NCBI GenBank assembly: GCA_003255025.1
Contig: QANY01005856.1
Location: 124,001-188,000 of the forward strand
Direction of reading: 5' to 3'
Length of the DNA stretch: 64,000 nt
From: Datisca glomerata
Lineage: Eukaryota; Streptophyta; Magnoliopsida; Cucurbitales; Datiscaceae
Positions 12,073 through 24,590 of the stretch are shown here, one piece after another. A model generated the notes under the pieces. It saw only the letters and a list, made by a program, of their open reading frames with translations, was not told the DNA's origin and ran no database searches. Every line of letters begins with the position of its first letter. The first letter of the stretch is position 1. Position numbers and translations under genes: made by a program.

Positions 12073-12900
12073 GATGTTAGGATTCGAAGATCCTTTACTA
12101 GATTCAATAAATTACCAAGATCTATAGATTGGAAAGATGTCACTGGTGTTAAATACCTAGGTGAATGTGGTATGAATTTAACTCTCTCTCTCTCTCTATT
12201 GTAATTTAGTTTCAGTACATAACCATGAATATTGATTGAGTAATTATGTAGGATCTTGCTGGGCATTTGCAGTTGTTGTCGATGTGAAAGGCATAAATCA
12301 GATTGCGACAGGCAACTTGATTGCCCTCTTAGAACAACAGTTGGTGAATTGTGAGTCTCTCAATGATGCTTGCGTAAATGGTTGCGAAGATAAGGTAATC
12401 TTTTTTTTTAAAATAATATAGGAATCACGTTGCTTAAAAATTTAATTTTTTTTGCCTTGATTGATTAAATTATTAGGTACATGGATGTGAGCTGGTTACT
12501 ATTGATGGTTATCAGTGGATACCACCTTCTAATGAGCTCAGTTTCATCAGAGCTCTATCACAGCAACTTATACGTGTGTACATATCTTTAACCGGCATGT
12601 TGTCGACATGTAAAAGGGTAAGCTTATATGTATTTCACAATTGATGAACATCTCATGTCAAATATCTAATATGAAGTTATTTTATCTTTACAGGATACAC
12701 TTAGGTATAGAGGAACTCCACTTAGAACTCCTGATGGACTTCCATGTTATCATGCAATGGTTGTGGTTGGGTACGATGACGGTTGTTAATCGTTAAAAAT
12801 TCAGGGGGAAGGTGGGGAAGGATGGATACGTCAAAATGATAAGAGAGAAGGGAACTCGCCAAGGACAATATGGGGTTTATAAGCATTTCGCATGCCCCAC
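12073..12900 (+). pseudogene. Papain-family (C1A) cysteine protease pseudogene, copy 1
   Basis: A C1A protease is a vacuolar or secreted peptidase with Cys, His and Asn at the active site. Exon-like blocks with plausible splice sites are visible at 12073-12169, 12252-12394, 12477-12617 and from 12694. The first two join in phase to read the active-site block: LPRSIDWKDV, then GECGSCWAF with the catalytic Cys, then INQIATGNL and EQQLVNC. The third reads VTIDGYQWIPPSNE. The fourth carries the active-site His region YHAMVVVGY. Between blocks two and three the usual segment with the GG..YPY stretch is missing. A stop at 12787-12789, apparently from a one-base deletion, follows the His region. The catalytic Asn survives only in another frame as KNS, and the SWG motif is lost. 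No signal peptide or propeptide exon was found upstream. Confidence 0.8.
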
Positions 12901-14159
12901 CAAACGCGAGGTATTTTAGTAGTCAAAGATTTTGGCGCAGTGGTATTTTATTTGTGTGATTTGCTTGGATGCATGAATTGACAATAAAAAGCATGCCTGC
13001 TAGTTTTGCTCTAATGGTCATGAGAATGCTCTTTACTTCTTACGATCAAGTGTAAGACTTATCCTGGCGAGGGGGCAAGTGACAAAGTTGGCAAATGAGT
13101 TTTCTAATTCTTAAGAGATATTACTTGATTCAACGACTCAATAAGATCTTCAGGTAATTTGCTGGAAAACTTGGCATAACACTAAGTTTTATCTCATTGA
13201 ATTTGACTGTATCATTAGTAATAGGGACTCCATTTTGTTCAATGAGACAAAATACTCTGATTTGCAGTAATCTTAATACGTTCTAAGGTATCCTTTCAAT
13301 CAGTGTTTACTAGGACTAAAACTTTCGAAATTAAATCTTTTAAAAACTTGCATATCTTTTATGGCTTTCAACGTGTTTCAGGTCTCTTCCTTCAAGTCGT
13401 ATTGAAGCCTGTATTAGTCTCCTATGGAGCATAATCAGAGCAAGCCCCACAGCCTGCATTGAGTGATGTAAGTACGGAATTTTTTGAAATCTTTGCATGT
13501 AATTTGGGAATGATGGGCACTGGGACCTTTTAGTTGATCTATTTTTACTCTCAAAACTATGTAAAATCGCAAAATTTTATGTTTACTTCTGTTCTGAATC
13601 AAGGAGCCTTGTATTGTTGTTAGGACTCAGATTTTTAATTCGACACTCTTGATTGAGACTATTAGTTTATTTTTGTGACAGTCTGGTGTTACAAAAGTAA
13701 ATTTTATTCATTTTCTCATTAACATCTCTCTCCTCTCTAAAATTGATAGAGAATAGGTGATGAATGAATTGTTTTATGTTTTCATGTATTTAGATTTCTA
13801 ACAGATTCATGCATTAAGAACAAAGCATGGCCTTTATTCTTCTTCACTGGAGCAATGTTAGCTGAAGTGATGACAGTTAGCTATTGTTGCTTGCATCATT
13901 ATTCTTCATATTACATTTCTAGATGAAACATGGACTTCACATAAGTGAGATTTATTATTATTCATGCCTTTATCTTCCATCATAAAATTTAGCTTCTTTG
14001 CTTTCCTAGAATGAAACATGCCAAGTAGCGGGATGACGGAAAGAAAATTCACACTAAATAAAAACCGGCGATAAATGGTTGTTATAGAAACGCGTTCAGG
14101 TACATCATCTAGAACGGGAGTCTTCAAAAAGAGGAGGATTACTCGTATCGTGGGATTAA

Positions 14160-14680
14160 ACAGATGTGCAAAGACAAGGTAAAATACTTCTTTTAAATAA
14201 TATAGGAATCACGTTTAAAAAGTTGATTTTTTTGCCTTGATTGATCAAATTATAGACGTGAGTTAATTACTATTGATGGTCACCAGTGGATACCTGATGA
14301 TCTTAGTTTCATCAGAGTTCTATCACAACAACTCGTACGTGTGCACATAACTATGACCGACACATTCAAAAGATATAAAACGGTAAGCTTATGTGTATTT
14401 CACAATTGATAATCCAATCTAACAAAAGTTGTCAAATGTGTAATATGAAATTATTTTATCTTTACTGGGTATACTTAAAGGAACAGATGTTGGATGTCTC
14501 TCTTATCATTCAATGGTCGTGGTTGGGTACGATGACGGTTGTATAATCGTTAAAAATGTATGAGGTAGATGGTGGGGGAGGATGGATACGTCAGAATGAA
14601 AAGAAGGAAGAGAATTAACCCGGGACAATATGGGCTTTATAAGTATCCCGCATACATCACCAAACGAGAGGTATTTTAGT
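14160..14680 (+). pseudogene. Papain-family cysteine protease pseudogene, copy 2 (partial)
   Basis: This is a tandem partial duplicate of copy 1. It starts at the end of the second exon (AAAGACAAGGTAA) and covers the VTIDG-type exon near 14259-14381, with ITIDGHQWIP and FIRVLSQQL. It also covers the His-region exon near 14466-14550 (YHSMVVVGYDDGC, then IIVKNV and a stop). The Cys-containing exon is absent, so it cannot encode a protease. Copy 2 keeps one base lost in copy 1 at the GC/IIV position, so the two decayed independently. Homology to copy 1's downstream region continues to 14984 and resumes at 19936-20190 beyond an inserted copia element. Confidence 0.75.
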
Positions 14681-14984
14681 AGTCAATAATTTTGGCGCAG
14701 TGGTATTTTATTTGTGAGTTGCTTGGATGCCTGAATTGACAATACAAAAACATGCCTGAAAGTTTTGTTGTAATGGTAATGAGAATGCTATTTACTTCTT
14801 ACGTTCAAGTGTAAGACTTATCCTGGCGAGGGGGCAAGTAACAACATCGACAAATGAGTTTTCTAATTCCTAAGCTACTTATTTGATTTAAGGACTCAAT
14901 AAGGTCTTCAGGTGATTTGCTGGAAAACCTGGCATAAACACTAAGTTTTATCTCATTGAATTTGACCCTATCATTAGGAATAGG

Positions 14985-14989
14985 GAGTC
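14985..14989. repeat. Left target-site duplication of the copia element (GAGTC)
   Basis: It matches GACTC at 19931-19935 with one mismatch. The uninterrupted paralogous site near 13233-13237 reads GACTC, so the left copy has mutated. Confidence 0.75.
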
Positions 14990-15311
14990 TGTAGAAATGA
15001 TGAACCTGTTGGTTCTGATCTTGGATGGAAAAATAATGAGCTTCAGAGATGATGAACCTTTCTAGTTCTGATCTTTTATTGAAGGAAAAATTATGTTTGT
15101 TTACAATGAGGAATGATGTATATATACAAATGATTCTAACGGTTGCCTATGATCTCCTATGATTCCAACGGATGCCTACTTGTAGCCTGAAATCGTTTTT
15201 TACCAGAAATGGTTAGACACCCACTGTGTTTGGGAAAGTCTCTGTTCTGCTTCCATCTTTTGCCTATGATGAAGATTTTCTTCTGAGGCTGCAGCTTTTT
15301 TTTCTTCAACA
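14990..15311 (-). repeat. 3' LTR of the copia element
   Basis: It starts TGTAGAAATG and ends CTTCAACA on the plus strand. The adjoining ctccccctcaag is the complement of the polypurine tract CTTGAGGGGGAG. The end of the pol frame runs through the tract into this LTR. Confidence 0.95.
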
Positions 15312-18300
15312 CTCCCCCTCAAGTTGGGTTCGTATAGGTTGATCGAACCTAACTTGTCAAGTATTCTTTGGAGGTTATTTTTGTCAAGGGCTTTGGTGAA
15401 GATGTCGGCTAGCTGGTCTTCACTACGTACAAAGGGAATGGTGATTTCTCCAGACTGTACTTTCTCTCTTATGAAATGACAGTCCACTTCAATATGTTTG
15501 GTTCTCTCATGAAAAACGGGGTTCATTGCAATATGACGTGCTGCTTGGTTGTCACAGTGCATCTCTATCGGTTTTCTTATCTCAACCTTCATGTCTTGAA
15601 GGAGATGTCTAATCCATGTGAGTTCGCTAGCAGTGGAGGCCATGGATCTGTATTCTGCCTCCGCACTTGACCTTGCTACAACAGTTTATTTCTTGCTCTT
15701 CCAGGTCACTAGGTTCCCACCTACAAAGACACAAAAACCAGTTGTAGATTTTCTGTCGTAACTACCTGCCCAGTCAGCGTCAGTGTATCCAGCAAAGGAG
15801 TTTGCCCCGATTTTCTTCATCTATATCCCTTGGCCGGGAGCTCCTTTAAGGTATCTGAGTATCCTTTCTGCGACTGCCTGATGATTTGTGCAGGGTGCAT
15901 GCGTGAATTGACTGATAACGCTAACTGCAAAAGTGATATCTGGTCTTGTGACCGTTAGATAAATAAGTTTTTCTACTAATCTCTGATATTGGCCTATATC
16001 AGTTATTGTTTTGCTATCATTCAGTCCTATTTTCATGTTGGTTTCCATTGGTGTGCTACTAGGTTTTGCCCATATCATGCCTGTTTCTTTTAATAAGTCT
16101 AAGATATATTTTCTTTGAGATAGAAACAATCCCTTCTTCGAGTGAGCTATTTCTATCCCTAAGAAGTACTTTAGTTTTCCTAGATCTTTAATATCGAACT
16201 CTCCCTTTAGAACTTCTTGAACACTCCATATTTCATTGTGGTTATTTCCGGTGATGATAATGTCATCTACGTAGACTAAAACGATGGTGGTGGAGTTGTT
16301 CGTGTGTTTGACAAACATAGATGAGTCAGCCGTGCTTTTGACGAAGTTAATCTTTAAAAGAGACAGGCTTAATTTTTCATACCATGCCCTTGGTGACTGT
16401 TTCAGGTCGTAGATAGCCTTCTTTAATCTAGATATCAGAGATGGGTGGGTTGCTTTCTCATGTCCTGGAGGTAGGAACATATATACTTCTTCTTCCAGAT
16501 TTCCTTGGAGAAATGCGTTTTTTACATCCATTTGATATAGTTCCCAGTTGAGGTTTGTGGCAACGGATAGTAGCACTCGGATTGTGTTCATTTTTGCTAC
16601 TGGAGCGAACGTCTCCTGGTAATCTACTCCATATGTCTGAGTAAAGCCTTTGGCAACTAGTCGGGCTTTGTATCTCTCGATAGTGCCGTTGCTGTTGTAT
16701 TTGGTCTTGTAGACCCATTTACATCCTACGGGTTTCTTCCCGCTGGGTAGTGGGATTATGTCCCAAGTCTCATTCTTTTCCAAGGCTAGGAGTTCTTCAT
16801 TCATCGCCTTTCTCCATTTAGGGTCGAGTTGGGCTTCTTGATAGGTCTTTGGCTCATCTGTTTCATCAATTTTTCCCAAGTATGCCCTGTGTTTGTTAGA
16901 GATTTTATCATAAGATAGGAAATTTTGGATAGGGTATAAAACCTGATGAGACACGTAGTCTTTTAATCTTGCTGGGGGATGAGTTTGCCTTGTTGATCTT
17001 CTTACGATTACTGCTTCATCAGTGACAACTGCCTCATCAGTTGCTCCCCCTGAGGTAGTTGTCTCAGGCGTGGTTGATGTGTTATCCTGTTCCTGTCTTA
17101 TGATATCGGAGGAAATAATACTGTTAGGTAGCGGAAGTGTTTTGTGGTGGTTATGGTTGTCGGAGTCCTTTGGGTAATAGGATTCTAGTTCTAAGAATTG
17201 TACATCGCGTGAGATGTAGAGTTTATGGTTTGTTGGGTCGTAGCATTTATACCCCTTTTTTTCAGCGGAATACCCCAAGAATAGGGTTTTGACTGCGGTT
17301 TTGTCCAATTTATCAATTTTTGGAATGTGTACGTAGCATGTACATCCAAAGACTCGTATGTGATCAAGATTAATTTTCCTACCCTTGAGAATTTCTATAG
17401 GGCTTTTCAGATGCAATTTTACGCTGGGTAATCGATTGATAAGGTATGTTGCTGTAAGTATTGCGTCTGACCAGTACCGTTTGGGTACGTTATTTTGGAG
17501 GAGGAGAGCCCTAGTCATTTCAAGAAGGTGTCGGTTTTTGCGTTCTGAGACACCATTTTGTTGTGGGGTGTGGATACAGGTGGTTTGATGTCGTATACCG
17601 TTTTGTTTAAAGAACTCAAAAAAGGTGTTGTTAGTATATTCGGTTCCATTGTCAGACCTAAAGATTTTTATGGTTGTTTCAAATTGAGTTTCGACTAACT
17701 TATTGAATTCTTGAAAACGACTGAAGACTTCACTTTTTGATTTTAAAAGATATAACCAGGTGGTGCGAGAGAAATCATCAATAAAGGTAACAAAATATTT
17801 GAATTTATTATACGAGTCAACTGGGGCAGGCCCCCAAACATCAGAATGGATTAATTCAAAACATCGTTTTGTCGTACTACTAGATAGTGGAAAAGGTAAC
17901 CTGGTTTGTTTTGAGAGTTTGCAGACTGAGCAACTGCTAGAGTCTGAATTACAACCAAGTAATTTGTTTAGGATTTTGTCAGAGGGATGACCGAATCTCC
18001 AATGAAGTAATTTGTCCTTTTGTACTGTACTGGAGGTGGCCAGACATGTTTTGTCGGTATCTTCTAAGTAGTACAGACCGTTTCTAAATTTCCCTTCACC
18101 AATCTTCCTCCCGGTGACCCGATCCTGAAAAATTACTTTGTCAGGTGAAAATGTAACATTGCAGTTCAGGTCTTTGGTTATTTTACTGACGGATAGGAGA
18201 TTGGAGTTAAAATTGGGGAGACAAAGTACGTTGTTAATGGTTTTTGTGAAGAGTGTGGTTGACCCTGTGCCAAAAATTGGAACTTTATTTCCATTGGCTA

Positions 18301-19573
18301 CCGTCACGTGTTGTGGTTTTTCTAATTTAGTGAGACTGTGTAGATTTTTTGTGTTATAAGTCATGTGGTCAGAGGCACCAGAGTCTATTATCCAGTGTTC
18401 TAAGTTGTGACAAAAGTTTGCAGATTTAGAAAAATAATTGACAGTATTGCAATTAGATGAACCTGGGGTATCGCGTAAAAATTCTCCGAATTGTTTGAGC
18501 AGTGCAGCCATCTGTGCGTTGTTGTCTGGGGACAGGTCTGCCCTAATGGATCCGGATCGGTCTATTTCTTCCATTTGGTCGGGTCGGTACCCACTGCCCG
18601 AACCGGGTCCATGTATATTATTTGCCCTGCGGTCTGGGTCGGGTCCTGACCCGTGACCCGCGCCAATAAAACCCTCGGTATAAAAGGGTGAGCGTTTCGC
18701 GGAGCCTCCTCGCTCGTCACTCTTCGCGCAGCTCCCTCGCTCGTTCTGGAACTTTCTCTGGTTCTGTCGGAGGTGAGGGTGCAGATTCCAGCACCGATCA
18801 TGGGTGTGTCCTTCCTTTCGGCAGTGGCTGCATCTCACCTGCTCGCCTGGTTGTCCGCGGTGTCTTCCCCCTTCCTTAGGGTTAGGGTTTCGGAGGAAGC
18901 CGCGGGTCGCCATGGCTAGTGCTTCCCCCTTTTCATCTCTGGTACTCATGACTCGTCGCCTGGTTTCTTCTCTTTGAACTATGGCTGAGACGGTGGCAAA
19001 AGTTGGCTTTTCTGTCGACATCAAGATCTGAGCTCGGAATGCTTCGTAGCTTGAGTCGAGAGCCGTCAAGAAGTGGTAAACCATATCTTGCTCAGCCCGT
19101 TCTTGGAGTTCCTTCAGGTCAGTGGTCATCGGTCTCAAGGTTTCAAGTTCTTTGAACTTCGATTTTAAAAACCCGGTTAGCTCCGGTACTGATCTGTCCC
19201 CCTGTTTTGCTTGGGAGATCTCTCGTTTAAGTTCAAAGACTTGTGCAAAATTGTTTTGTTCACAATAGTTGCTCCGGATTTCTTCCCAGAGTTCCTGTCC
19301 TGTTTCACAAAAACAAAAAATTTCACTGAGTTTTGGGTCTATTGAATTTGTTATCCAGGTCATTACCTGGCTGTCCATGATGTCCCATTCTTCTGAGTTT
19401 CGGTCCGGTCTTGGCTTACTGCCATCCACGAAGCCCAGTCTGCCTCTTCCTTTCAGGCTCACCCGAGCCGCCCTGGCCCACGGTATATAGTTGTGGCCAG
19501 TGAGCAGGATGGAGGTTAGTCTGGGGTTGGTGTCATGGTGGTGAAGCTGGCCGGAGGTTGATGGTTCTGCCAT
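15200..19573 (-). pseudogene. Copia gag-pol polyprotein with two in-frame nonsense codons
   Basis: A single polyprotein supplies capsid, protease, integrase, reverse transcriptase and RNase H for element replication. From ATG at 19573 the frame is open for 1250 codons. It contains the gag domain (about 20-240), a zinc knuckle CSHCRKEGHTHDRC (about 246), protease WIIDSGASDHM (about 393) and GAG-pre-integrase HWRFGHP (about 523). The integrase core follows at about 550-690, with RSDNGTEY and QQNGVSERKNRHL. Reverse transcriptase lies at about 930-1190 with YVDDI near 1099. A TAG at 15821-15823 interrupts it, and a TAA follows 45 codons later at 15686-15688. The same frame then continues through RNase H (TDADWAG, CDNQAA, LADIFTKAL) to 15200. 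Both stops are single-base changes from Leu-like and Gln-like codons. Otherwise the element looks complete. Confidence 0.95.
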
Positions 19574-19596
19574 TTGTGTTGGTTCTCAGAATCACT

Positions 19597-19608
19597 GCTC
19601 TGATACCA
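19597..19608 (-). promoter_or_regulatory. Primer-binding site, tRNA-iMet type
   Basis: The minus strand reads TGGTATCAGAGC directly adjoining the 5' LTR, the standard complement of initiator tRNA-Met used by plant copia elements. Confidence 0.95.
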
Positions 19609-19930
19609 TGTAGAAATGATGAACCTGTTGGTTCTGATCTTGGATGGAAAAATGATGAGCTTCAGAGATGATGAACCTTTCTGGTTCTGATCTTTTATTG
19701 AAGAAAAAATTATGTTTGTTTACAATGAGGGATGATATATATATACAAATGATTCTAACGGTTGCCAATGATCTCCTATGATTCCAACAGATGCCTACTT
19801 GTAGCCTGAAATCATTTTTTACCAGAAATGGTTAGACACCCACTGTGTTTGGGAAAGTCTTTTTTCTGCTTCCCTCTTTTGCCTATGATGAAGATTTTCT
19901 TCTGAGACTGCAGCTTTTCTTTCTTCAACA
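19609..19930 (-). repeat. 5' LTR of the copia element
   Basis: A 322 bp direct repeat of 14990-15311, followed by the target duplication GACTC at 19931-19935. Confidence 0.95.
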
Positions 19931-22254
19931 GACTCCATTTTGTTCAATGAGACAAAATTCTCTGATTTGCAGTAATCTTACACATTCTAAGGTATTCTCT
20001 CAATCAATTTTCATTAGGACTACATTTTTTGAAATTAATTCTTTTGATTACTTGCATATCTTTTATGGTTTTCAACGTGTTTCAGGTCTCTTCCTTCAAG
20101 TCGTGGTTGGGCCTATATTAGGCTCGTATGGAGTATCATACGAGCAAGTCTCACAGAGAGTAGTGGTCGGGGAGGGCAATTTAGCCAGCCTCCGTGTCCA
20201 TTAACAAAAGCCCTGGAAGCAATTCAAGGCTCTTGTGAGAAAATTCAATGGCAAGAGTGGCTGTTGTAGTTGTAGGCAAACCCGGTTTGCCTGGTTCGTC
20301 TTCCCGTCGGAATGGGACTGATGCCAATGTGTAGAGTCGTTGAGGTGGTGGCTTCAATTTAGGTTGTGGGTTTTGTCATTGTTCTAAATTAGTTGTTCAT
20401 GTTCTCATAGTTTTTTATATAAATAAGATTTTTCTCTCCCATTTTGTATTTTATTAAATCATAACAGATATAGAGATATTTATATAAAGCTTACAAATAT
20501 TATAAAACTCTACTATACACGGCATATGAAAATATTAAATAAAAAACTTAGATATTATGATAATGAATTTCATAATTAAGCAAATTTTTTATGTACATGG
20601 AATATAAATTTTAGCCACTAATTTACGGAAAAAAAACAAATACCAAAACTTTGACCTATTGAATGATTAAAGATCTGTATAAATTGATCAATTAAAACAA
20701 AATTTGAAAATTGAAAGGTGTGAAGGAGGAAGCCTATTGGATTTTGTAAAACGGAGAAATATTTGGTGTAAGTCATTTAATAGTATTTGGTTCAGTTTTG
20801 ATAGTGTTTAATTATAAGAATATGGTTCTGTTATATATATAGTATATATATATATATATTTAATGTATAAATACTTCTTTGGAAAGAGGATGCAGGAAGT
20901 TTATGTGTATATTTGTAGTACAATTCTTTTGAAACAATTATGTTACTTTAATTAATTAATGGTTTGTAACTTTTGATATTCTATATATGCTATGTGGTAT
21001 GGTTTTTTATTTTTGTGTTTATTATGGGTTAATTTAATTGTACGTTTTGTGAGTATTGACCTTCTTCTTTTTTCATGGTAAAAGTGACATACATTTGGTC
21101 TTGTGTTTATTCTGTTTTTAGGCGACTTGTTCTTTTATTAAGGCATGTGACTATTTGTTCTCTCGTTTTGAATTTTCTCTTATTAAAAATATTTAAGACG
21201 ACATCTATGATATGTAATATAATAATTAATTTAAATGAATAAATCATATTTAAATTAATAACTCGTATTTATGATATATGATAGAGTTGGATATGGACAC
21301 TTGACACAATGTAATGTGTACATACTTAACTTTATATATATACTAGTGATATTTATGCGATGCACGAAAATATGATAAGGTAAAATGTATATATTATTAA
21401 AAAAAATTGAATTGTACGATATTTATTTAAAGTAATAATTTTGAAAAAGATAAAACCTATACACATGGGTCACCATTTTTTTGTGTTAAAAATATTAAAT
21501 TGCTAGAAAGAAACGTTTTTCAGGTTGGAATGAATTTTTTTATAACTAACTAGTAAAGCTACAAACTTATATTAGTTTTTTCTCTTTTTCGAACATAATC
21601 ATTATACAAACTATATTGACACTGTTACTATTGTTATAGATTGGCACATAAGAAATCATGTAAAATAACTGTAGATATTAGTGCACTCCTTAAACTTAAT
21701 ATATACATAAATAAAAACTTGCATGTCGGTAATATTTTGGTAATTGGTTTATGAATAAAATACAGCTTTGATTTTCCTCTAGAAGTTTTGAATTTACTTC
21801 ACTAAAATTCAAAGTTTGTGGTTGGTATCGCCAATGAAAAAGGAAATTACGTGGACACGTGGGCACTCTTTTGGACACCCGAAAAATATCTCATAATTGA
21901 TGAAAAGAAAAATAAAGTAGCTGAAAAAAAATGTTTTGTCATAAATTGATTATTTTCTAATAATAAGAATTATCAACCCATTGTAAATAATTAACGACCA
22001 GAGAAATAACTAACTAAAATAGCACTTAACTTGAAAATATAAAAGGGTTATTTAGAAAACTATACACTTTACAATTATAATTAAGAAAATTGTACTATTT
22101 TTTCAAATATCAGAATATTATACTCATGGCTCACTAAATCACATCAGCAATATTTCTTTTCTCTCATTATTTTTCTTTCATTCTCAATGCACATATCAAA
22201 TCAATCTAATCATATTTTCTTTTTTTTATCCTTCTCCTCTCTTCTTTAAGAAGA
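19931..22254. other. Remainder of the protease-copy duplication, then AT-rich intergenic DNA
   Basis: 19936-20190 continues the homology with 13233-13470 downstream of copy 1, including 'gcatatcttttatgg' and 'tcttccttcaagtcgt'. After about 20400 the sequence is AT-rich, with a short TA repeat near 20838-20860. I see no gene. Confidence 0.6.
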
Positions 22255-22600
22255 CTTATTATTCTACTTGAAGGGTTCAAGTAGTTTTTTATGTCTACTT
22301 GAACCCTTCAAATAATTGTTTATGACTTTTTTGAATCTTTCAAATAGTTATTTATTTAGTCAATAACTCAGACACTCTGTGACTGCTTGAAGAGTTCAAG
22401 TAGTTGTTCATTAATGACCAGTTGATTACTTGAAGGATTTTCAAGTGGTTTTTATGACTAATTGAACCCTCCAAGTATTTGTCTTATTTTTACAGTCAGC
22501 AACCAATACACCAAGTGAATACTTGAAGGATTCAAGTAGTTTTTTATGACTACTTGAACCCTTCAAATAATTATTTATAACTAATTGAACATTTTAAGTA
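22255..22600. repeat. Second cluster of TACTTGAAnnnTTCAAGTA palindromic repeats
   Basis: It has the same unit and spacers as 2060-2475. Several copies here are perfect, for example CTACTTGAAGGGTTCAAGTAG with 9 bp arms. The cluster ends close to the start of copia pol sequence at about 22620. Confidence 0.75.
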
Positions 22601-22619
22601 GTTGGTTTTACCTTATATC

Positions 22620-24352
22620 TCCAACCCCAACACTTCCACCACCTACCTTCTCGACCCATCACAAAATGTCCCCAAACCTCATCGTTCCACTTGCACCCAC
22701 CGACTTCCACCTCATCTCCGAGATTTAAAAACATACATTGTTGCTATCCTTGGCCTTGACGTCCCTTCTTCCTCCTCGTCCGACATTCGTTATCCATTAC
22801 AATGGTATATCTATTACTATGGGCTATCTAGTCAATATCGTTCATTTATGCATAATATATCTAGATTGGTTGCGCCAAACAATTACAAATACGCCATTCA
22901 TGATCCTCACTGGGTTGAAGCTATGAGAAAAATCACACTTGGTCAACATTTCCCTTACCTTCTCGCCAACGACCTATCGGTTACAAATGGTTCTTTAAGA
23001 TCAAGTACAATGTTGACGACAATATCAAGCGTTACAAAGCTCGATTTGTTACCAATGGTTTTACTCAACGCGAAGGTATCGATTACAAAGACACATTCGC
23101 CCCGGTTGCCAAGTTGATCATAATTTGTTGTCTGTCTCCTAGCAATTATTGGCCATTGCATCAGATGGATGTGCAGAATGCCTTCTTGCATGGATAACTC
23201 AGTGAAGAGTTGTATATGATCCTCCCTCCTAGTTATCATCGACGGGGGGAGAATGTAGTGTGTCGACTTCACAAGTCCCGTTACGGTCTTAAGCGAGCAT
23301 CTTGTAGTTGGTTTCGAAGATTTTCATGGTAATTCAAGAGATTGGATTCCAGCAGTCACATGCTGACTATTCACTCTTTACACATGTCTGTGGGGATTCC
23401 CTTATTATTATATTACTTTATGTTGTTGACATGGTCATCACCGGGAATGATGAGAATGCCATCAACTACCTCAAGACGTTCCTCAACAGTTGCTTTAAAA
23501 TTAGAGATCTTGGAGTGCTGAAATACTTTATTGTGATTGAGGTAGCACGGTCCAAGGAAGTGATTACAGTGTGCCAACGGAAATATATGTTAGACATATT
23601 AGAGGAAGCCTGTTTATTTGGAGCAAAGCCAGCAAGTGTTCCCATGGCTCCAGACTTAGTGTTAACAGATACGGGGAGTGCACTGCTCAAAGACCCAATT
23701 AGATATCGACGATTAGTTGGAAAATTGATCTACCTCACAATTAGTAGTCCGGATATCACCTACTCAATGAATGCACTTAGTCAGTTCACGCAGGAGCCCA
23801 AACTACATCATCTCAATACCGCTCATCGACTCCTCCAGTACTTGAAGACAGCTTCAGGACAAGGGTTATTATTTTCTTGAGATAGCCCACTTCACCAAAT
23901 CGGATATTGTGATGCGGATTGGGCAAGGTGTTCAATTACACAACGATCTGTAATAGGACATTGTACTTTTCTTGGAAAATCACTTGTGTCATGGAAAAGT
24001 AAAAAGCATGTCACCGTGTCGAGATCATCAGCAGAAGCGGAATATCGCTCCATGGTTGCAGCTGCTTGTGAGCTTACTTGGTTGAGATATTTATTGAAAG
24101 ATTTGTACGTACTACATCCCAGACCAACAAAGTTATTTTGTGATAATCAGGCGGCCCTGTATACTGTTGTAAATTCGGTCTATCATGAACAAACGAAGCG
24201 AGTCGAACTAGACTGTCATACGGTTTGAGAGATAACTCAAACTGGAAGCCTGATTGCAAACTTATTCACCAAACCATTAAGAATGCCAACATTTCATACA
24301 AATCTCAGCAAGTTGCGTGTCATTGACATCCATACTCTAACTTGAGGGGGAA
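22620..24352 (+). pseudogene. Copia pol 3' half (reverse transcriptase and RNase H), decayed
   Basis: This is the C-terminal half of a copia polyprotein. A Ser/Pro-rich linker lies at 22620-22910. The N-terminal part of reverse transcriptase lies at about 22950-23330, with YKARFVTNGFTQREGIDYK, QMDVQNAFLHG and YGLK, and is broken by stops and shifts. A longer frame from 23308 to 23880 covers the RT palm and connection. The catalytic YVDD is changed (LLYVVDMVIT near 23416-23445), so Val replaces the first catalytic Asp and the enzyme would be dead. RNase H continues through DADWA, SRSSAEAEYRSM and CDNQAA to about 24345. A stop interrupts it after the DCHTV stretch. The gag, protease and integrase parts are absent. 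Confidence 0.9.
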
Positions 24353-24590
24353 TGTTAAAGGAAAGAGAATCAATTGTGTAAATCATGGATCACATCTATC
24401 CACAGTCATCAAGGAGTGAATTGTGAATAGCATTAATTGTGTATATACACTAAATCATTAACTTAATTGTAGGATCATGACTTGATTGTATTCTTAGGAA
24501 TTAGCTATGTCTTTATTATATATTAGCTAGCAAATCTGTATAGAATATTCACACGATATATAAAACATTTCCCAATCATTTTTCTTAGCA
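24353..24590 (+). repeat. 3' LTR of the 22.6-24.4 kb copia fragment
   Basis: It follows the polypurine tract CTTGAGGGGGAA and begins TGTTAAAGG. The likely end is TTAGCA at 24590, but there is no second LTR to confirm it. Confidence 0.6.

Larger units (their letters stand above)
14990..19930 (-). mobile_element. Nearly intact Ty1/copia retrotransposon
   Basis: This 4.9 kb element has 322 bp LTRs at both ends, a tRNA-iMet primer-binding site, a polypurine tract and one long gag-pol frame on the minus strand. It sits inside the duplicated 3' region of the cysteine protease pseudogene. The empty site is preserved in copy 1 (13225-13245), so the ends are exact. By eye the LTRs differ at about 13 positions (around 4%), implying a fairly recent insertion compared with the other elements here. 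Confidence 0.95.

Noticed and set aside
17385..19490. Several plus-strand frames opposite the copia polyprotein
   Set aside because: They are antisense shadows of the 1250-codon gag-pol frame.
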